DNA of 64,000 nucleotides from NCBI RefSeq assembly GCF_014230355.1, contig NZ_JACLAX010000010.1, forward strand, positions 1-64,000, in the 5' to 3' direction. The notes beneath the pieces were generated by a model, which saw nothing but the letters and a program-made list of their open reading frames with translations, had not been told where the DNA came from and did not search any database. This document shows positions 35,646 to 43,911 of this stretch, piece after piece. The stretch comes from Novosphingobium piscinae. Lineage in GTDB: Bacteria; Pseudomonadota; Alphaproteobacteria; Sphingomonadales; Sphingomonadaceae. The number at the start of each line of letters is the position of its first letter. The first letter of the stretch is position 1. Made by a program: the position numbers and the translations under genes.

Positions 35646-36005
35646 ATGAGCACCAACGCGTTCACCCGGCTGCAACTGCACCGGCTGAGAAAGATCGAGA
35701 TCGTCGTCCACGCCGAAGACCACGGCGCGGTCGAGGACCTGCTCAAGACCGCCGGGGTCGGCGGCTGGACCATGATCCGCGACGTCGCGGGGATGGGACA
35801 CGGCGGATTCCACCAGGGCCGCAGCATCTTCAACGACCACACCGGGCTGGTCATGTTCGTCGGCGTGGCCGAGGCTCCGGTGATCAGCGAAGTGGCGATC
35901 GGCCTGTCGCGTCTGTTCGAGACCCGCCCTGGCGTGACCTTCCTTTCGGACGTCGAGGTCATCCGTTCCGACTACTTCGCGAGCAGCACCAGCACACTCG
36001 CCTGA
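35646..36005 (+). CDS. PII-like signalling protein of the dab operon
   Basis: A 119-residue protein of PII/GlnB-like fold (RLRKIEIVVHAEDHGAVEDL, VGGWTMIRDVAGMGHGG for the first half and T-loop region, then VMFVGVAEAPVISEV). There is no canonical uridylylated Tyr51 T-loop. It lies 11 nt after dabA with a good ribosome site (AGGAG), so it is part of the dab operon. PII-like proteins next to carbon transporters (for example SbtB with SbtA) gate them in response to nucleotides; a similar role is inferred. Confidence 0.8.
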   Translation: MSTNAFTRLQLHRLRKIEIVVHAEDHGAVEDLLKTAGVGGWTMIRDVAGMGHGGFHQGRSIFNDHTGLVMFVGVAEAPVISEVAIGLSRLFETRPGVTFLSDVEVIRSDYFASSTSTLA

Positions 36006-36219
36006 CCGTCTCCGGGCCCGTCGCCGTCAGCGCCGGACCTGCCGCGGGGCGGCTATGGCGCGTGGCGTGCGAGTGGGCCGGGTCGACGCCCGGCGCGCTA
36101 CGCCCGAGCTGCCCCGCATCCGTCCCATCGGGAACGGACGCCGCTAGGTCGCAGCGCGGCCGGCCAGGGCGATCCAACAGTTCGCTCGCCCGGTGGCCGC
36201 ACCGTGCTAAGGGACGGGC

Positions 36220-37305
36220 ATGGCCGATCCGGCGATCCGCAAGATCATCCACGTCGACATGGACGCGTTCTACGCGTCGGTCGAGCAGCGCGACGACCCC
36301 GCCCTGCGTGGCCGTCCGGTTGCGGTGGGCTATCCGGCGCGGCGTGGGGTCGTGGCGGCGGCCAGCTACGAGGCGCGGGCTTTCGGGGTGCGTTCGGCGC
36401 TGCCCTCGGTCACCGCCCTGCGGCGCTGCCCCGACCTGGTCTTCGTGCCGCCCCGGTTCGATGTCTACCGGGCCGTGTCGCGCCAGATCCATGCGATCTT
36501 CGCTGCCTTCACCCCGCTGATCGAACCGCTGGCGCTGGACGAAGCCTACCTCGACGTCACCGCCAATCGCGCCGGCATGCCCAGTGCCTGGGCCACGGCC
36601 CGCGCGATCCGCGCGCGCATCCAGGCCGAGACCGGGCTGACCGCCTCCGCGGGAATCTCGTACAACAAGTTCCTTGCCAAGCTGGCTTCAGACCAACGCA
36701 AGCCGAACGGGCAGTTCGCGATCCAGCCGGGTGAGGGCGAGGCCTTCGTCGCGGCCCTCCCGGTTACGCGCTTCCATGGTGTCGGCCCGGCCACCGCCGC
36801 ACGGATGCACGCTGCCGGTATCCGCACCGGCGCCGATCTCCGGGAATGGCCGCTCGAGGCCCTGGTCCAGCGCTTCGGTCGGGCCGGACGCTGGTATCAC
36901 GCGCTGGCGCGGGGCGAGGATCACCGCCCGGTCAACCCGGATCGCACACGCAAATCGGTCGGCTCGGAGACGACCTTCGATGCCGATCTCAGCGATCCGG
37001 CGCGGATCGAGCGGGGCGTGCTGGCCATGGCCGACGATGTCTGGGCGTGGTGCGAGCGCAGCGGAGGGCGCGGCCGCACGGTCACGGTCAAGGTCAAGTG
37101 GGCCGATTTTCGCCAATCCACCCGCAGCCGCACCCTGGCCGCGCCGATCGCCAGCCGCGCCGAGCTCCATGCGCTGAGCCTCGCCCTGGTCCAAGGGCTG
37201 TTTCCCCTGCCGCAGGGCATCCGGCTGGTCGGTGTCACACTGTCGGCGCTCGGGACGACGGCCAGCGATCCCGCGGCCCCCCAACTCGCGCTGGAGCCGC
37301 GCTGA
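36220..37305 (+). CDS. dinB: DNA polymerase IV (Y family)
   Basis: A 361-residue translesion polymerase. Catalytic motifs: IIHVDMDAFYASVEQRDDP (first Asp) and PLALDEAYLDVT (Asp-Glu). YNKFLAKLASDQRKPNG is the palm/fingers lysine region, and thumb and little-finger domains follow. The C-terminal PQLALEPR could be a short beta-clamp-binding motif. No LexA box (GAAC-N7-GTTC) was found in the 214 nt before it, which holds nothing else I can identify. Confidence 0.95.
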   Translation: MADPAIRKIIHVDMDAFYASVEQRDDPALRGRPVAVGYPARRGVVAAASYEARAFGVRSALPSVTALRRCPDLVFVPPRFDVYRAVSRQIHAIFAAFTPLIEPLALDEAYLDVTANRAGMPSAWATARAIRARIQAETGLTASAGISYNKFLAKLASDQRKPNGQFAIQPGEGEAFVAALPVTRFHGVGPATAARMHAAGIRTGADLREWPLEALVQRFGRAGRWYHALARGEDHRPVNPDRTRKSVGSETTFDADLSDPARIERGVLAMADDVWAWCERSGGRGRTVTVKVKWADFRQSTRSRTLAAPIASRAELHALSLALVQGLFPLPQGIRLVGVTLSALGTTASDPAAPQLALEPR

Positions 37306-37438
37306 GCGCGATGGCCGCGCTGGGGTGGTCCTGCCCCCGCGATCCCTGCCGCGATCGGCTGGGCAGGTGTTGTCGAGCGCATTCCGGCCGCCTATGTGGG
37401 CCGCCAACGCATCCCGCGCCTGCTCAAGGAGTCTGCCC

Positions 37439-38623
37439 GTGTCGCATGATCCCGTCGTCATCGCCAGCTATGCCCGCACGCCGATGGGCGGCTTCCAGGG
37501 CGCCTTCGCCGCGCTCAAGTCGACCGAGCTCGGGGCCGTGGCGGTCAAGGCCGCTGTCGAGCGCGCCGGGGTCGATCCCGCCGCGATCGAGCGGCTCTAC
37601 ATGGGCTGCGTCCTGCCCGCCGGGCTCGGACAGGCTCCGGCGCGCCAGGCCGCGCTGGGCGCCGGGCTGCCGCTGTCGGTCCAGGCCACCACGGTCAGCA
37701 AGGTCTGCGGCTCCGGCATGCAGGCGGCGATCATGGCCAGCGAGGCGCTCGCCGCGGGGGCGGTCGATGTGGTCGTGGCCGGGGGCATGGAGAGCATGAG
37801 CAATGCGCCCTACCTGCTCGCCAAGCACCGCTCGGGTGCGCGTTTCGGCCACGACCGCGTGTTCGATCACATGGCGCTTGACGGGCTCGAGGACGCCTAT
37901 GAACCCGGCAAGGCCATGGGCGTCTTCGCCGAGGACGCGGTGCGGGCCTACCAGTTCACCCGTGCCGAGCAGGACGATTATGCGATCCGCTCGCTGGAGC
38001 GGGCCAACGCGGCGATCGCCAGCGGGGCCTTCGCGCGCGAGATCGTGCCTGTCTCGGTCCCCGGCCGCGGCGGGGCAACCGTGGTCGATACCGACGAGCA
38101 GCCGGGCAAGGCCAACCCAGCCAAGATTCCCACGCTCAAGCCCGCCTTCGTACCCGATGGCACGGTCACCGCGGCCAATGCCTCGTCGATCTCGGACGGT
38201 GCCGCCGCGCTGGTCCTGACCCGGGCGAGCGTGGCCGAGCGGCTCGGTCTGCCGGTGCTGGCCCGCGTCGTCGCCTGTGCGGCCCACGCCCATGAGCCGG
38301 CACGCTTCACCTCGGCGCCAGTCCCGGCGATCCAGAAGTTGCTCGCCAAGGCGGGCTGGAGCGTGAGCGACGTCGATCTGTTCGAGGTCAACGAGGCCTT
38401 CGCCGTGGTCGCGATGATCGCCGCGAAGGAGCTTGGCATCCCGGCCGAGGCGCTCAACGTCAATGGCGGCGCGACGGCGCTGGGCCATCCGATCGGCGCG
38501 AGCGGGGCGCGCATTCTCGCCACCCTGCTCGGTGCGCTTGAGGAGCGCGGGCTGCGCCGCGGGGTCGCCTCGCTGTGCATCGGTGGCGGCGAGGCCACCG
38601 CCATGGCGGTCGAGCTGGTCTGA
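37439..38623 (+). CDS. Acetyl-CoA C-acyltransferase (thiolase)
   Basis: A 394-residue thiolase with the acyl-enzyme cysteine in TTVSKVCGSGMQAAIMASEA, the second signature FEVNEAFAVVAMIAAKELG, the HPIGASGARI histidine loop and SLCIGGGEATAMAVE with a Gly-rich end. In most thiolases the last loop reads C-x-G, here LCIGGG, which is intact. It makes or cleaves acetoacetyl-CoA or 3-ketoacyl-CoA. The start is GTG 37439 with AAGGAG 8 nt upstream. No beta-oxidation or polyhydroxyalkanoate genes lie next to it, so the exact chain length is not decided. Confidence 0.93.
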   Translation: MSHDPVVIASYARTPMGGFQGAFAALKSTELGAVAVKAAVERAGVDPAAIERLYMGCVLPAGLGQAPARQAALGAGLPLSVQATTVSKVCGSGMQAAIMASEALAAGAVDVVVAGGMESMSNAPYLLAKHRSGARFGHDRVFDHMALDGLEDAYEPGKAMGVFAEDAVRAYQFTRAEQDDYAIRSLERANAAIASGAFAREIVPVSVPGRGGATVVDTDEQPGKANPAKIPTLKPAFVPDGTVTAANASSISDGAAALVLTRASVAERLGLPVLARVVACAAHAHEPARFTSAPVPAIQKLLAKAGWSVSDVDLFEVNEAFAVVAMIAAKELGIPAEALNVNGGATALGHPIGASGARILATLLGALEERGLRRGVASLCIGGGEATAMAVELV

Positions 38624-38632
38624 CGGGCGGGC

Positions 38633-39184
38633 TCAGGCGGGCAGCGACAGCCCGCTGAGGCACTCAGTCATGGCGATCTCGCCCTTGCGGGTCAGTCGCG
38701 GACGCTCCGCGACTGGGTCGCCGCCCTCACCCTCGACCTCGATCAGGCCGAGGCCGGCCAGCACTGCCAGCCAGCGCCGGATCGTCGCCGGATAGGCGCC
38801 GCCAGTCGCGCAGAGCTGGTAGAAGCTCAGCTCGCGGCGGGCCAGGCGGGCCTCGTAGAGCGAGAGCAGGAGGTCCCACGCCGCCTCGCCGGCGAGAGCC
38901 AGGCCGAAATGCCGCAAGCGTCGCTGTCGTAGCCCCTGCAGGCTGGCCACGGTGCGCGCGAGTGTCGTGGGGTCCGCGACGGCCGGCTTCGCCGGCCGCT
39001 CGGTCGGGGAGGGCGCAGGTTCGCGCCGGGAGGTGTCGTTGCGGATCCGCGCGGCCAGGTCGAGCAGGCTCCGGCCAAGCGCTTCGGCCTCAGCGGCCTG
39101 GTCCAGGCGTCGTGCTTCGCTGGTCATGCCTGCGTCCGCAACGCGGCGTTCAGGCGGGTGGGGTTCGGGAGCAGGCCGGGTCAT
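38633..39184 (-). CDS. Small winged-helix protein, unknown function
   Basis: A 183-residue protein, N-terminal half charged and Ala/Pro-rich, C-terminal half a MarR-like winged helix (LSFYQLCATGGAYPATIRRW, LAVLAGLGLIEVEGEG, RPRLTRKGEIAMTECL). Its start overlaps the RadC-like gene stop by 4 nt. It is the end of a run of six small minus-strand genes (41449 to 38633) that looks like a conserved sphingomonad regulatory group. Specific role unknown. Confidence 0.7.
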   Translation of the reverse strand: MTRPAPEPHPPERRVADAGMTSEARRLDQAAEAEALGRSLLDLAARIRNDTSRREPAPSPTERPAKPAVADPTTLARTVASLQGLRQRRLRHFGLALAGEAAWDLLLSLYEARLARRELSFYQLCATGGAYPATIRRWLAVLAGLGLIEVEGEGGDPVAERPRLTRKGEIAMTECLSGLSLPA

Positions 39185-39711
39185 AGCAGGTTCGCCCCGC
39201 GCATGCTGAAGATGGCATTGCCGGCCACCACCAGGTGATCCTCCAGCGGCAGATCGAGATTGCCTAGCAGGAAGCCGATCCGGCGGGTCTCGGCGATGTC
39301 GGCCGCGCTGGGCCGGACATTGCCCGAAGGATGGTTGTGCATGAGGACCACGGCGGCGGCATCCACCCCGATCCCGCGGCCGACAATTCGGCGCAGGTTG
39401 CCGGTGACGCCGCGCAAGCCGCCGTCGCCCAGCGGCTCGTCACAGATCAGCCGGCGGTCCGAGTCGAGCAGCGCGAGATGGATGCGTTCGCGGCGCAGGC
39501 CCTTGAACAGGGCGATGATCCACTGCTGCAAAGCCAGTTGGCCAAGATCGAAGCGCAGTTGCTGGACCTGTTCGCTGAGCCCCTCCATGACTGCGGCGCG
39601 AGCGGCGCTCAGGCGGTCAACCAGCCCAGGGTCATCGACCACCCGGGCCAGCGCAGCCGGCTCCGCCGCCATCACACTACCGATCGAGCCGAAAGCGGCC
39701 ATCAACCGCAT
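39181..39711 (-). CDS. RadC/JAB-domain protein
   Basis: A protein of about 176 residues with the JAMM metalloprotease-like motif: VVLMHNHPSGNVRPSAADIAET (H-x-H...D) and a preceding Glu region (ERIHLALLDSDRRLICDE). N-terminal helices resemble the helix-hairpin part of RadC. No ATG/GTG is available at the expected domain start; ATG 39711 is the first, while GTG 39858 would give a longer protein overlapping the upstream membrane-protein gene by 110 nt. The RadC name is historical; function is not established. Confidence 0.75.
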   Translation of the reverse strand: MRLMAAFGSIGSVMAAEPAALARVVDDPGLVDRLSAARAAVMEGLSEQVQQLRFDLGQLALQQWIIALFKGLRRERIHLALLDSDRRLICDEPLGDGGLRGVTGNLRRIVGRGIGVDAAAVVLMHNHPSGNVRPSAADIAETRRIGFLLGNLDLPLEDHLVVAGNAIFSMRGANLL

Positions 39712-39746
39712 CGCGACCTGATCAGCCCCGACGCGGTCACCACCGA

Positions 39747-40187
39747 TCAGCTTGGCCAGGAGCGCGCGCTGGCGGACGAAGACATCCGCCGGCGATGGCC
39801 AAAGGTTCCGATGAGCAGCAGCACCAGCACCGCCCAGGTGGGTCCGGTCATCATCCACGCATAGACGATCGGGCGCACGGCGATTTCGAAAGCCCGCACA
39901 CCATGAGCTCCGACGCTCAGCAGTTGAAACGCTGCGGCCCATAGTGGCCAGACCCTTTTCGAATAGATGCCCAGGTAGGAAAACCCCACGAAGGCGACGA
40001 GATCCTGCGCCAGTGCGGCGGGACTGAGCGGGGCCGACCGACTGCCAAGCAGCCAGTCGCCGGCAAACCCCAGCCCGTACATTGCGACGATCAGCCAGGC
40101 CCCGCGGCGTTCGATATCGCCTCCCAGTCGCAGGGCCGAGATGACGGCGACCAGGCCGAGCAACAGGTTGAGCAGGACAAGCACCAT
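39747..40187 (-). CDS. Small integral membrane protein, unknown
   Basis: A 146-residue protein with four to five hydrophobic helices (MVLVLLNLLLGLVAVISALR, GAWLIVAMYGLGFAGDWLLG, LVAFVGFSYLGIYSKRVWPL, WMMTGPTWAVLVLLLIGTFG). ATG 40187 has AAGG 6 nt upstream. It lies in the run of small genes beside the RadC-like gene. I do not recognise the family. Confidence 0.65.
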   Translation of the reverse strand: MVLVLLNLLLGLVAVISALRLGGDIERRGAWLIVAMYGLGFAGDWLLGSRSAPLSPAALAQDLVAFVGFSYLGIYSKRVWPLWAAAFQLLSVGAHGVRAFEIAVRPIVYAWMMTGPTWAVLVLLLIGTFGHRRRMSSSASARSWPS

Positions 40188-40218
40188 GCCCAACCTTGTT
40201 GCCGCTGGCCACGGCCCG

Positions 40219-40545
40219 TCAAGCTGCGGTGGCGACCTCGAACCGCTCGAGCGCGGCGGCAGGCTTCGGCGAAGTGAGCACGCTGCCGCGCTCCTCGCCG
40301 ACCTTGTAGAGGTCCTCATGGGCGCGGATCGTGTCAGCGCGTGCGGCAATCAGCATCTGTCCGGCCTTGGCCAGGCGCATCATCGCCACGTGGCCGCTGA
40401 CCATCGGGGTCTCGGTGTCGATCCGGGCCTGGGCGAGCGTCGCGCCCAGCGCGCACTGCGCCGCGATGGCGGCATCGATCGCGTCCTCCAGCGTCTTGAG
40501 GTCACGGGCGATACGCAGGGTGGCGATTTCGGTCGTCATGGTCAT
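40219..40545 (-). CDS. Small helical protein, unknown
   Basis: A 108-residue protein, almost entirely alpha-helical (IATLRIARDLKTLEDAIDAA, MMRLAKAGQMLIAARADTIR). No signal peptide or membrane segment. ATG 40545 has GGAG 9 nt upstream. Similar short helical proteins are common in sphingomonads, but I cannot name a function. Confidence 0.65.
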   Translation of the reverse strand: MTMTTEIATLRIARDLKTLEDAIDAAIAAQCALGATLAQARIDTETPMVSGHVAMMRLAKAGQMLIAARADTIRAHEDLYKVGEERGSVLTSPKPAAALERFEVATAA

Positions 40546-40606
40546 GATGGCATCTCCGGCGGGGCGGGCCATGGCAGGCCCGAACCAAGGGTTGCGGAGA
40601 TCCCCG

Positions 40607-41137
40607 TCAGAGCAGATCGCCCAAAACCCGGGCCATGCTCATCAGGGCCAACGCCAGCATGGCGATGGCCAGAGCCAGGGTGGGAATGGCGATCACGCGC
40701 CAAAGCCGCCCGAACTTCTCGTCCAGAACCTCCGAGACCGCCTCGGAATGGCCGGCTCCAAACAGGCCTGGCGGAACGATGATCGTGCCGCTGTCCTGCA
40801 ACATGAAGGTGGCACCCGTAAGCGGTTCCGGGGACCGGATTAGCTGCGCTTCGGGGTCGGCGCCTACCGCCTCAGATCCATATGTGGATTCTCTACAGGT
40901 CGCCAGCAGCGCGGCATAGGCCCGCGCCGCTGCGTTGCGGTCGGCCGCACCCAGCTTGACCCGGGCGCCCTTGAGGCGCTGGTCGACTGCACTCAGCGTG
41001 ATGCCAAGGTCATGGGCGACCAGCTTAAGCGGCTTGTGGAGCAACAGCTGATCAAGCACCTCGCGCTCCTTGATCGACAGGCGCGCGAGCTGTCGTTGCT
41101 TCTCCTCGGGGGTCTCGGATAGCATGGACGATGCCAT
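40607..41137 (-). CDS. LuxR/sigma-4-type HTH protein with C-terminal membrane anchor
   Basis: A protein of about 176 residues. An N-terminal HTH of the LuxR/sigma region 4 type (LARLSIKEREVLDQLLLHKP, LKLVAHDLGITLSAVDQRLK, GARVKLGAADRNAAARAYA) is followed by a linker and a single C-terminal membrane helix (VIAIPTLALAIAMLALALM). A DNA-binding domain tethered to the membrane suggests a signal-responsive regulator. It is upstream of and in line with the small genes down to 38633. The start could also be 41125. Confidence 0.75.
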   Translation of the reverse strand: MASSMLSETPEEKQRQLARLSIKEREVLDQLLLHKPLKLVAHDLGITLSAVDQRLKGARVKLGAADRNAAARAYAALLATCRESTYGSEAVGADPEAQLIRSPEPLTGATFMLQDSGTIIVPPGLFGAGHSEAVSEVLDEKFGRLWRVIAIPTLALAIAMLALALMSMARVLGDLL

Positions 41138-41236
41138 CGTGCGGTGATCCTGAAGCTGGGGGCGCAAGCCCATCCCGGGCACGGTTCCCGCGGGATTATA
41201 GCCTTTTGGGGGGGCTGTGGCAATTCGGCGCGGGGG

Positions 41237-41449
41237 TCAGCCGGGCAGCGGCCCGGCGCCATCGGCCCCGTCGGTCCCGACAGACATGTCACCCATCGGC
41301 GCTTCGGCCTCGAGGGATTCGAGCGCGTTGCACAAATGGATGGCGACATAGGGCAGTCCGAGGGCGTCGGACTGGACAAGCAGATCGCGAATCCCCGTGC
41401 CCAGCTTGATCAGCTTCGAGGAACGGGAAGTCGAACCATGGTCCGGCAA
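41237..41449 (-). CDS. Small conserved protein, unknown
   Basis: A 70-residue protein starting at TTG 41449, chosen because a strong ribosome site (GGAGGAGG) lies 5 nt before it; no ATG suits. The middle (KLIKLGTGIRDLLVQSDALG, LPYVAIHLCNALESLEAEA) is a helical hairpin with a mobile acidic tail. Resembles small sphingomonad proteins of unknown role that precede LuxR-type genes. The 269 nt upstream hold no gene. Confidence 0.55.
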   Translation of the reverse strand: MPDHGSTSRSSKLIKLGTGIRDLLVQSDALGLPYVAIHLCNALESLEAEAPMGDMSVGTDGADGAGPLPG

Positions 41450-41718
41450 GGGATCCTCCTCCTGGCGGCGACGAGCGGGGCGACCCGGCCCGGCCCGTTC
41501 TGTTATCTGCACGCCTTGTATACATTGCGTGCCAAAAAGACAGTGCGTCCAGACGGCCTACAGGCCACGTCGCGCCAGGCTGCCGCTGGCGGGCGACCGA
41601 ACTGTGCACATTTCCTTTCGGAGCACCCCCAAGTCCTCGCCGGCCTGGTTCCAGGACCTGCCAGAACCGGACGAATCGCGCGCCGCTCGGCCGCGGCCGG
41701 CAGGCCATCCGCCCCGGC

Positions 41719-42027
41719 CTAGCCGAACTTGCGCGCGAGCACCCCGGCGACGGCGTCGGCCTCGGCAGGCTCGAGCGGTGCCTTGTAGACGTTGACCATC
41801 TTCGTCACCGCATCTTTCCAGAACTGGGCCCCTTTGCCGCGCGGCTGGGTGACGATGTATTCAAGCGAGTGGCAGGCGGAGCAATGGGTGACCACCGTCT
41901 CGCCTTCGGCATCGGCGAGCGCGGCCGGAACCGTCTCCTCGGGCAGGGTCAGGGTCAAGGGGCGGGCGGCCAGTCCGCTGGACAGCAGGGCCGCAGCCGC
42001 CGTCAAAAGCCATCCGGGTGCGCGCAT
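41719..42027 (-). CDS. sorB: Sulfite dehydrogenase cytochrome c subunit (SorB)
   Basis: A 102-residue protein with signal peptide (WLLTAAAALLSSGLAA) and one c-type haem site THCSACHSLEYI. Methionine in KDAVTKMVNVY is the likely sixth ligand. Its start overlaps the sorA stop (TGATG). It takes electrons from SorA and passes them to the respiratory chain in the periplasm. Confidence 0.87.
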   Translation of the reverse strand: MRAPGWLLTAAAALLSSGLAARPLTLTLPEETVPAALADAEGETVVTHCSACHSLEYIVTQPRGKGAQFWKDAVTKMVNVYKAPLEPAEADAVAGVLARKFG

Positions 42028-43226
42028 CAAACCGCCTCCACCAGGACGGTTTCGACCACATTGCGCATGTAGCCGGCCGGTTGCCAGCGCGGCTCGAGCG
42101 GCTGGGTCTCGCCATCGCGGGTAGTGGCGCGCACCATCACGCGATGGCGCCCTGGTGGCAGCACCACGCCGGCCTGCCATTCGCGGAAGGAATAACCACC
42201 CAGATCCTCTCCCAGTCTGGCCTCCTGCCAGACCTGTCCCCCGTCGGTCGAGACCATCACGCGAGCCACTCCCTCGCCACCGCTGAAAGCGATCCCGCGC
42301 AGCACCTCCGTGCGCCCGGCCGCGACGCGGGCCCCGTCGGCATGGCTGGTGACGAAAGAGCGCACGTTCATGCGGGAGATCGGCCGGGTCGCCGTCGGCT
42401 TTTCGCCGGGCGCCACGCAGGCGCAGGCGGTGTCCGGGACGCGATAGGCGGTCTTCATCCAGTAGCCGTCGAACGCGCTGTCGCGCACCGTGATCTCGTT
42501 CAGATGCTTGACCCAGTAGGTGCCGTAGTAACCAGGCACCACCAGGCGCAGGGGGAAACCGTTGAGCAATGGCAGGTCGGTCCCGTTCATGGCATAGGCG
42601 ACCATCACTTCGCCATCGCGCGCATGGTCAAGGTCAAGGGCCTTGATGAAGTCGGGGACGGTTTCGGCTGGCGGAGTGTCGAGTCCGTTGAAGGTCACCT
42701 CGACCGCCCCAGCGCGGATCCCCGCCCGGTCGAGCAGCGCGCGCAGCGGCACGCCCCGCCAACGGGCATTGCCCATCGCGCCATTGCCGAGCTGGCCGCC
42801 GCCGACCCGCGGTTCGACGAAGCCGCGGCTGTTGCCCGAACACTGGTTGACCGCCACCACTTCGGTTGCCGGAAAGTCCCGCTTGAGGCTGGCCAGCGAG
42901 AGCGAGAGAGGCCGCTCGACATGGCCAGCGATGGTGAGGCGGAAGGTTGCCGGATCGATCTCGGTCGGCAGGCCGGAAAGGTGATAGCGGACGAAGAAGG
43001 CGTCGTTGGGGGTGATGATCCCGGTGTTGAAGACGCTGAACGGGGTCTCAAGCTGCGGCGGGCGCGCGGTCAGCAGGATCATCTCGCGCTTCTGCGGCAG
43101 TCTGACCAGCGGACGCGTGCCGTTGTCGAACGGAAGGTCGACCGTCCGGGCCAGACCGCGACCGGCCCCGGTGACGAGGGCCAGTCCGGCGGCGGAAAGC
43201 AGGCGGCGGCGATCGAAGGGGGGCAT
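42027..43226 (-). CDS. sorA: Sulfite dehydrogenase molybdopterin subunit (SorA)
   Basis: A 399-residue sulfite-oxidase-family enzyme. A twin-arginine signal (FDRRRLLSAAGLALVTGAG) implies folded export to the periplasm. The Mo-ligand cysteine is in VVAVNQCSGNSRGF, and WRGVPLRALLDRAGI and YGTYWVKHLNEI belong to the Mo domain. A C-terminal dimerisation domain follows (STDGGQVWQEARLGED). It oxidises sulfite to sulfate with SorB. The gene lies 43 nt after bchJ in the same direction, so it may be read through from the bch genes. Confidence 0.93.
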   Translation of the reverse strand: MPPFDRRRLLSAAGLALVTGAGRGLARTVDLPFDNGTRPLVRLPQKREMILLTARPPQLETPFSVFNTGIITPNDAFFVRYHLSGLPTEIDPATFRLTIAGHVERPLSLSLASLKRDFPATEVVAVNQCSGNSRGFVEPRVGGGQLGNGAMGNARWRGVPLRALLDRAGIRAGAVEVTFNGLDTPPAETVPDFIKALDLDHARDGEVMVAYAMNGTDLPLLNGFPLRLVVPGYYGTYWVKHLNEITVRDSAFDGYWMKTAYRVPDTACACVAPGEKPTATRPISRMNVRSFVTSHADGARVAAGRTEVLRGIAFSGGEGVARVMVSTDGGQVWQEARLGEDLGGYSFREWQAGVVLPPGRHRVMVRATTRDGETQPLEPRWQPAGYMRNVVETVLVEAV

Positions 43227-43269
43227 GGTGGCGTCCGAACAGTCTCAGACGGCGAGCGTGCGCAAATTC

Positions 43270-43911
43270 TCAGCCGGAGGCAACAGGCAACTGATCACCA
43301 GGACGCCACCAGCCAGATCGCGGGCGATGCCAGGTGAGCACGAACCGGCAGGCCGCGTCCCCGCGGGCGCAGCAGTCGGGCTGCTCTACCCGGGTGCGCC
43401 GGGACACGAGGGCGCGGAACAGCGTGGTGAACACGGCGACATGCCAGGGGCAGCCGGGGGTGGCGACAGGATTGTGGGCGATCATGATGGTCACGCCTTC
43501 CCGCTCCAGTCGGGCGGTGAAGCTGCCCGAACCCGCGAAGGTCCAAGCATGGCGGGCGATGGCGCGGAGCAGCAGGCGTGCGGCCCAGCCAGGCGGCAGC
43601 CAGCGCAGCACCCGCTGCACCGGGCGCGGGATACGATGGGCGAGGAGATACTCGGCCGTGCCTTCCCCGGCCCGGCGTGCCAGATCGGACCATTCGGCTG
43701 GATAGTGGACCATCACCGCGCGGTGAAGTGCAGCAGCTTCGCGCTCGTCGGTCATCCGTTCCGGCAGGGATGTGCGGTAGTGGTCAAGTCCGGCGGCATG
43801 CAGCAGGGCCTCTGCCGCGCCTGGACCGTGGCGGGCCTGCAGCGCGGCGACGAGCTGGATAATGGCATTGGGGCCGACGCGCCCGCTCGCCACCTCAGCG
43901 GGCGCATTCAC
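43270..43911 (-). CDS. bchJ: BchJ, V4R-domain bacteriochlorophyll biosynthesis protein
   Basis: A 213-residue protein with a C-terminal V4R domain ending in a cysteine cluster ([20 protein letters not shown]). It starts at GTG 43911, overlapping the bchE stop by 4 nt. BchJ was first called 4-vinyl reductase; later work suggests a substrate-channelling or assembly role for the cyclase/chelatase step. The bchE-bchJ pairing supports the name. Confidence 0.9.
   Translation of the reverse strand: MNAPAEVASGRVGPNAIIQLVAALQARHGPGAAEALLHAAGLDHYRTSLPERMTDEREAAALHRAVMVHYPAEWSDLARRAGEGTAEYLLAHRIPRPVQRVLRWLPPGWAARLLLRAIARHAWTFAGSGSFTARLEREGVTIMIAHNPVATPGCPWHVAVFTTLFRALVSRRTRVEQPDCCARGDAACRFVLTWHRPRSGWWRPGDQLPVASG

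Noticed and set aside
36006..36219. LexA box before dinB
   Set aside because: No GAAC-N7-GTTC was found in this gap.
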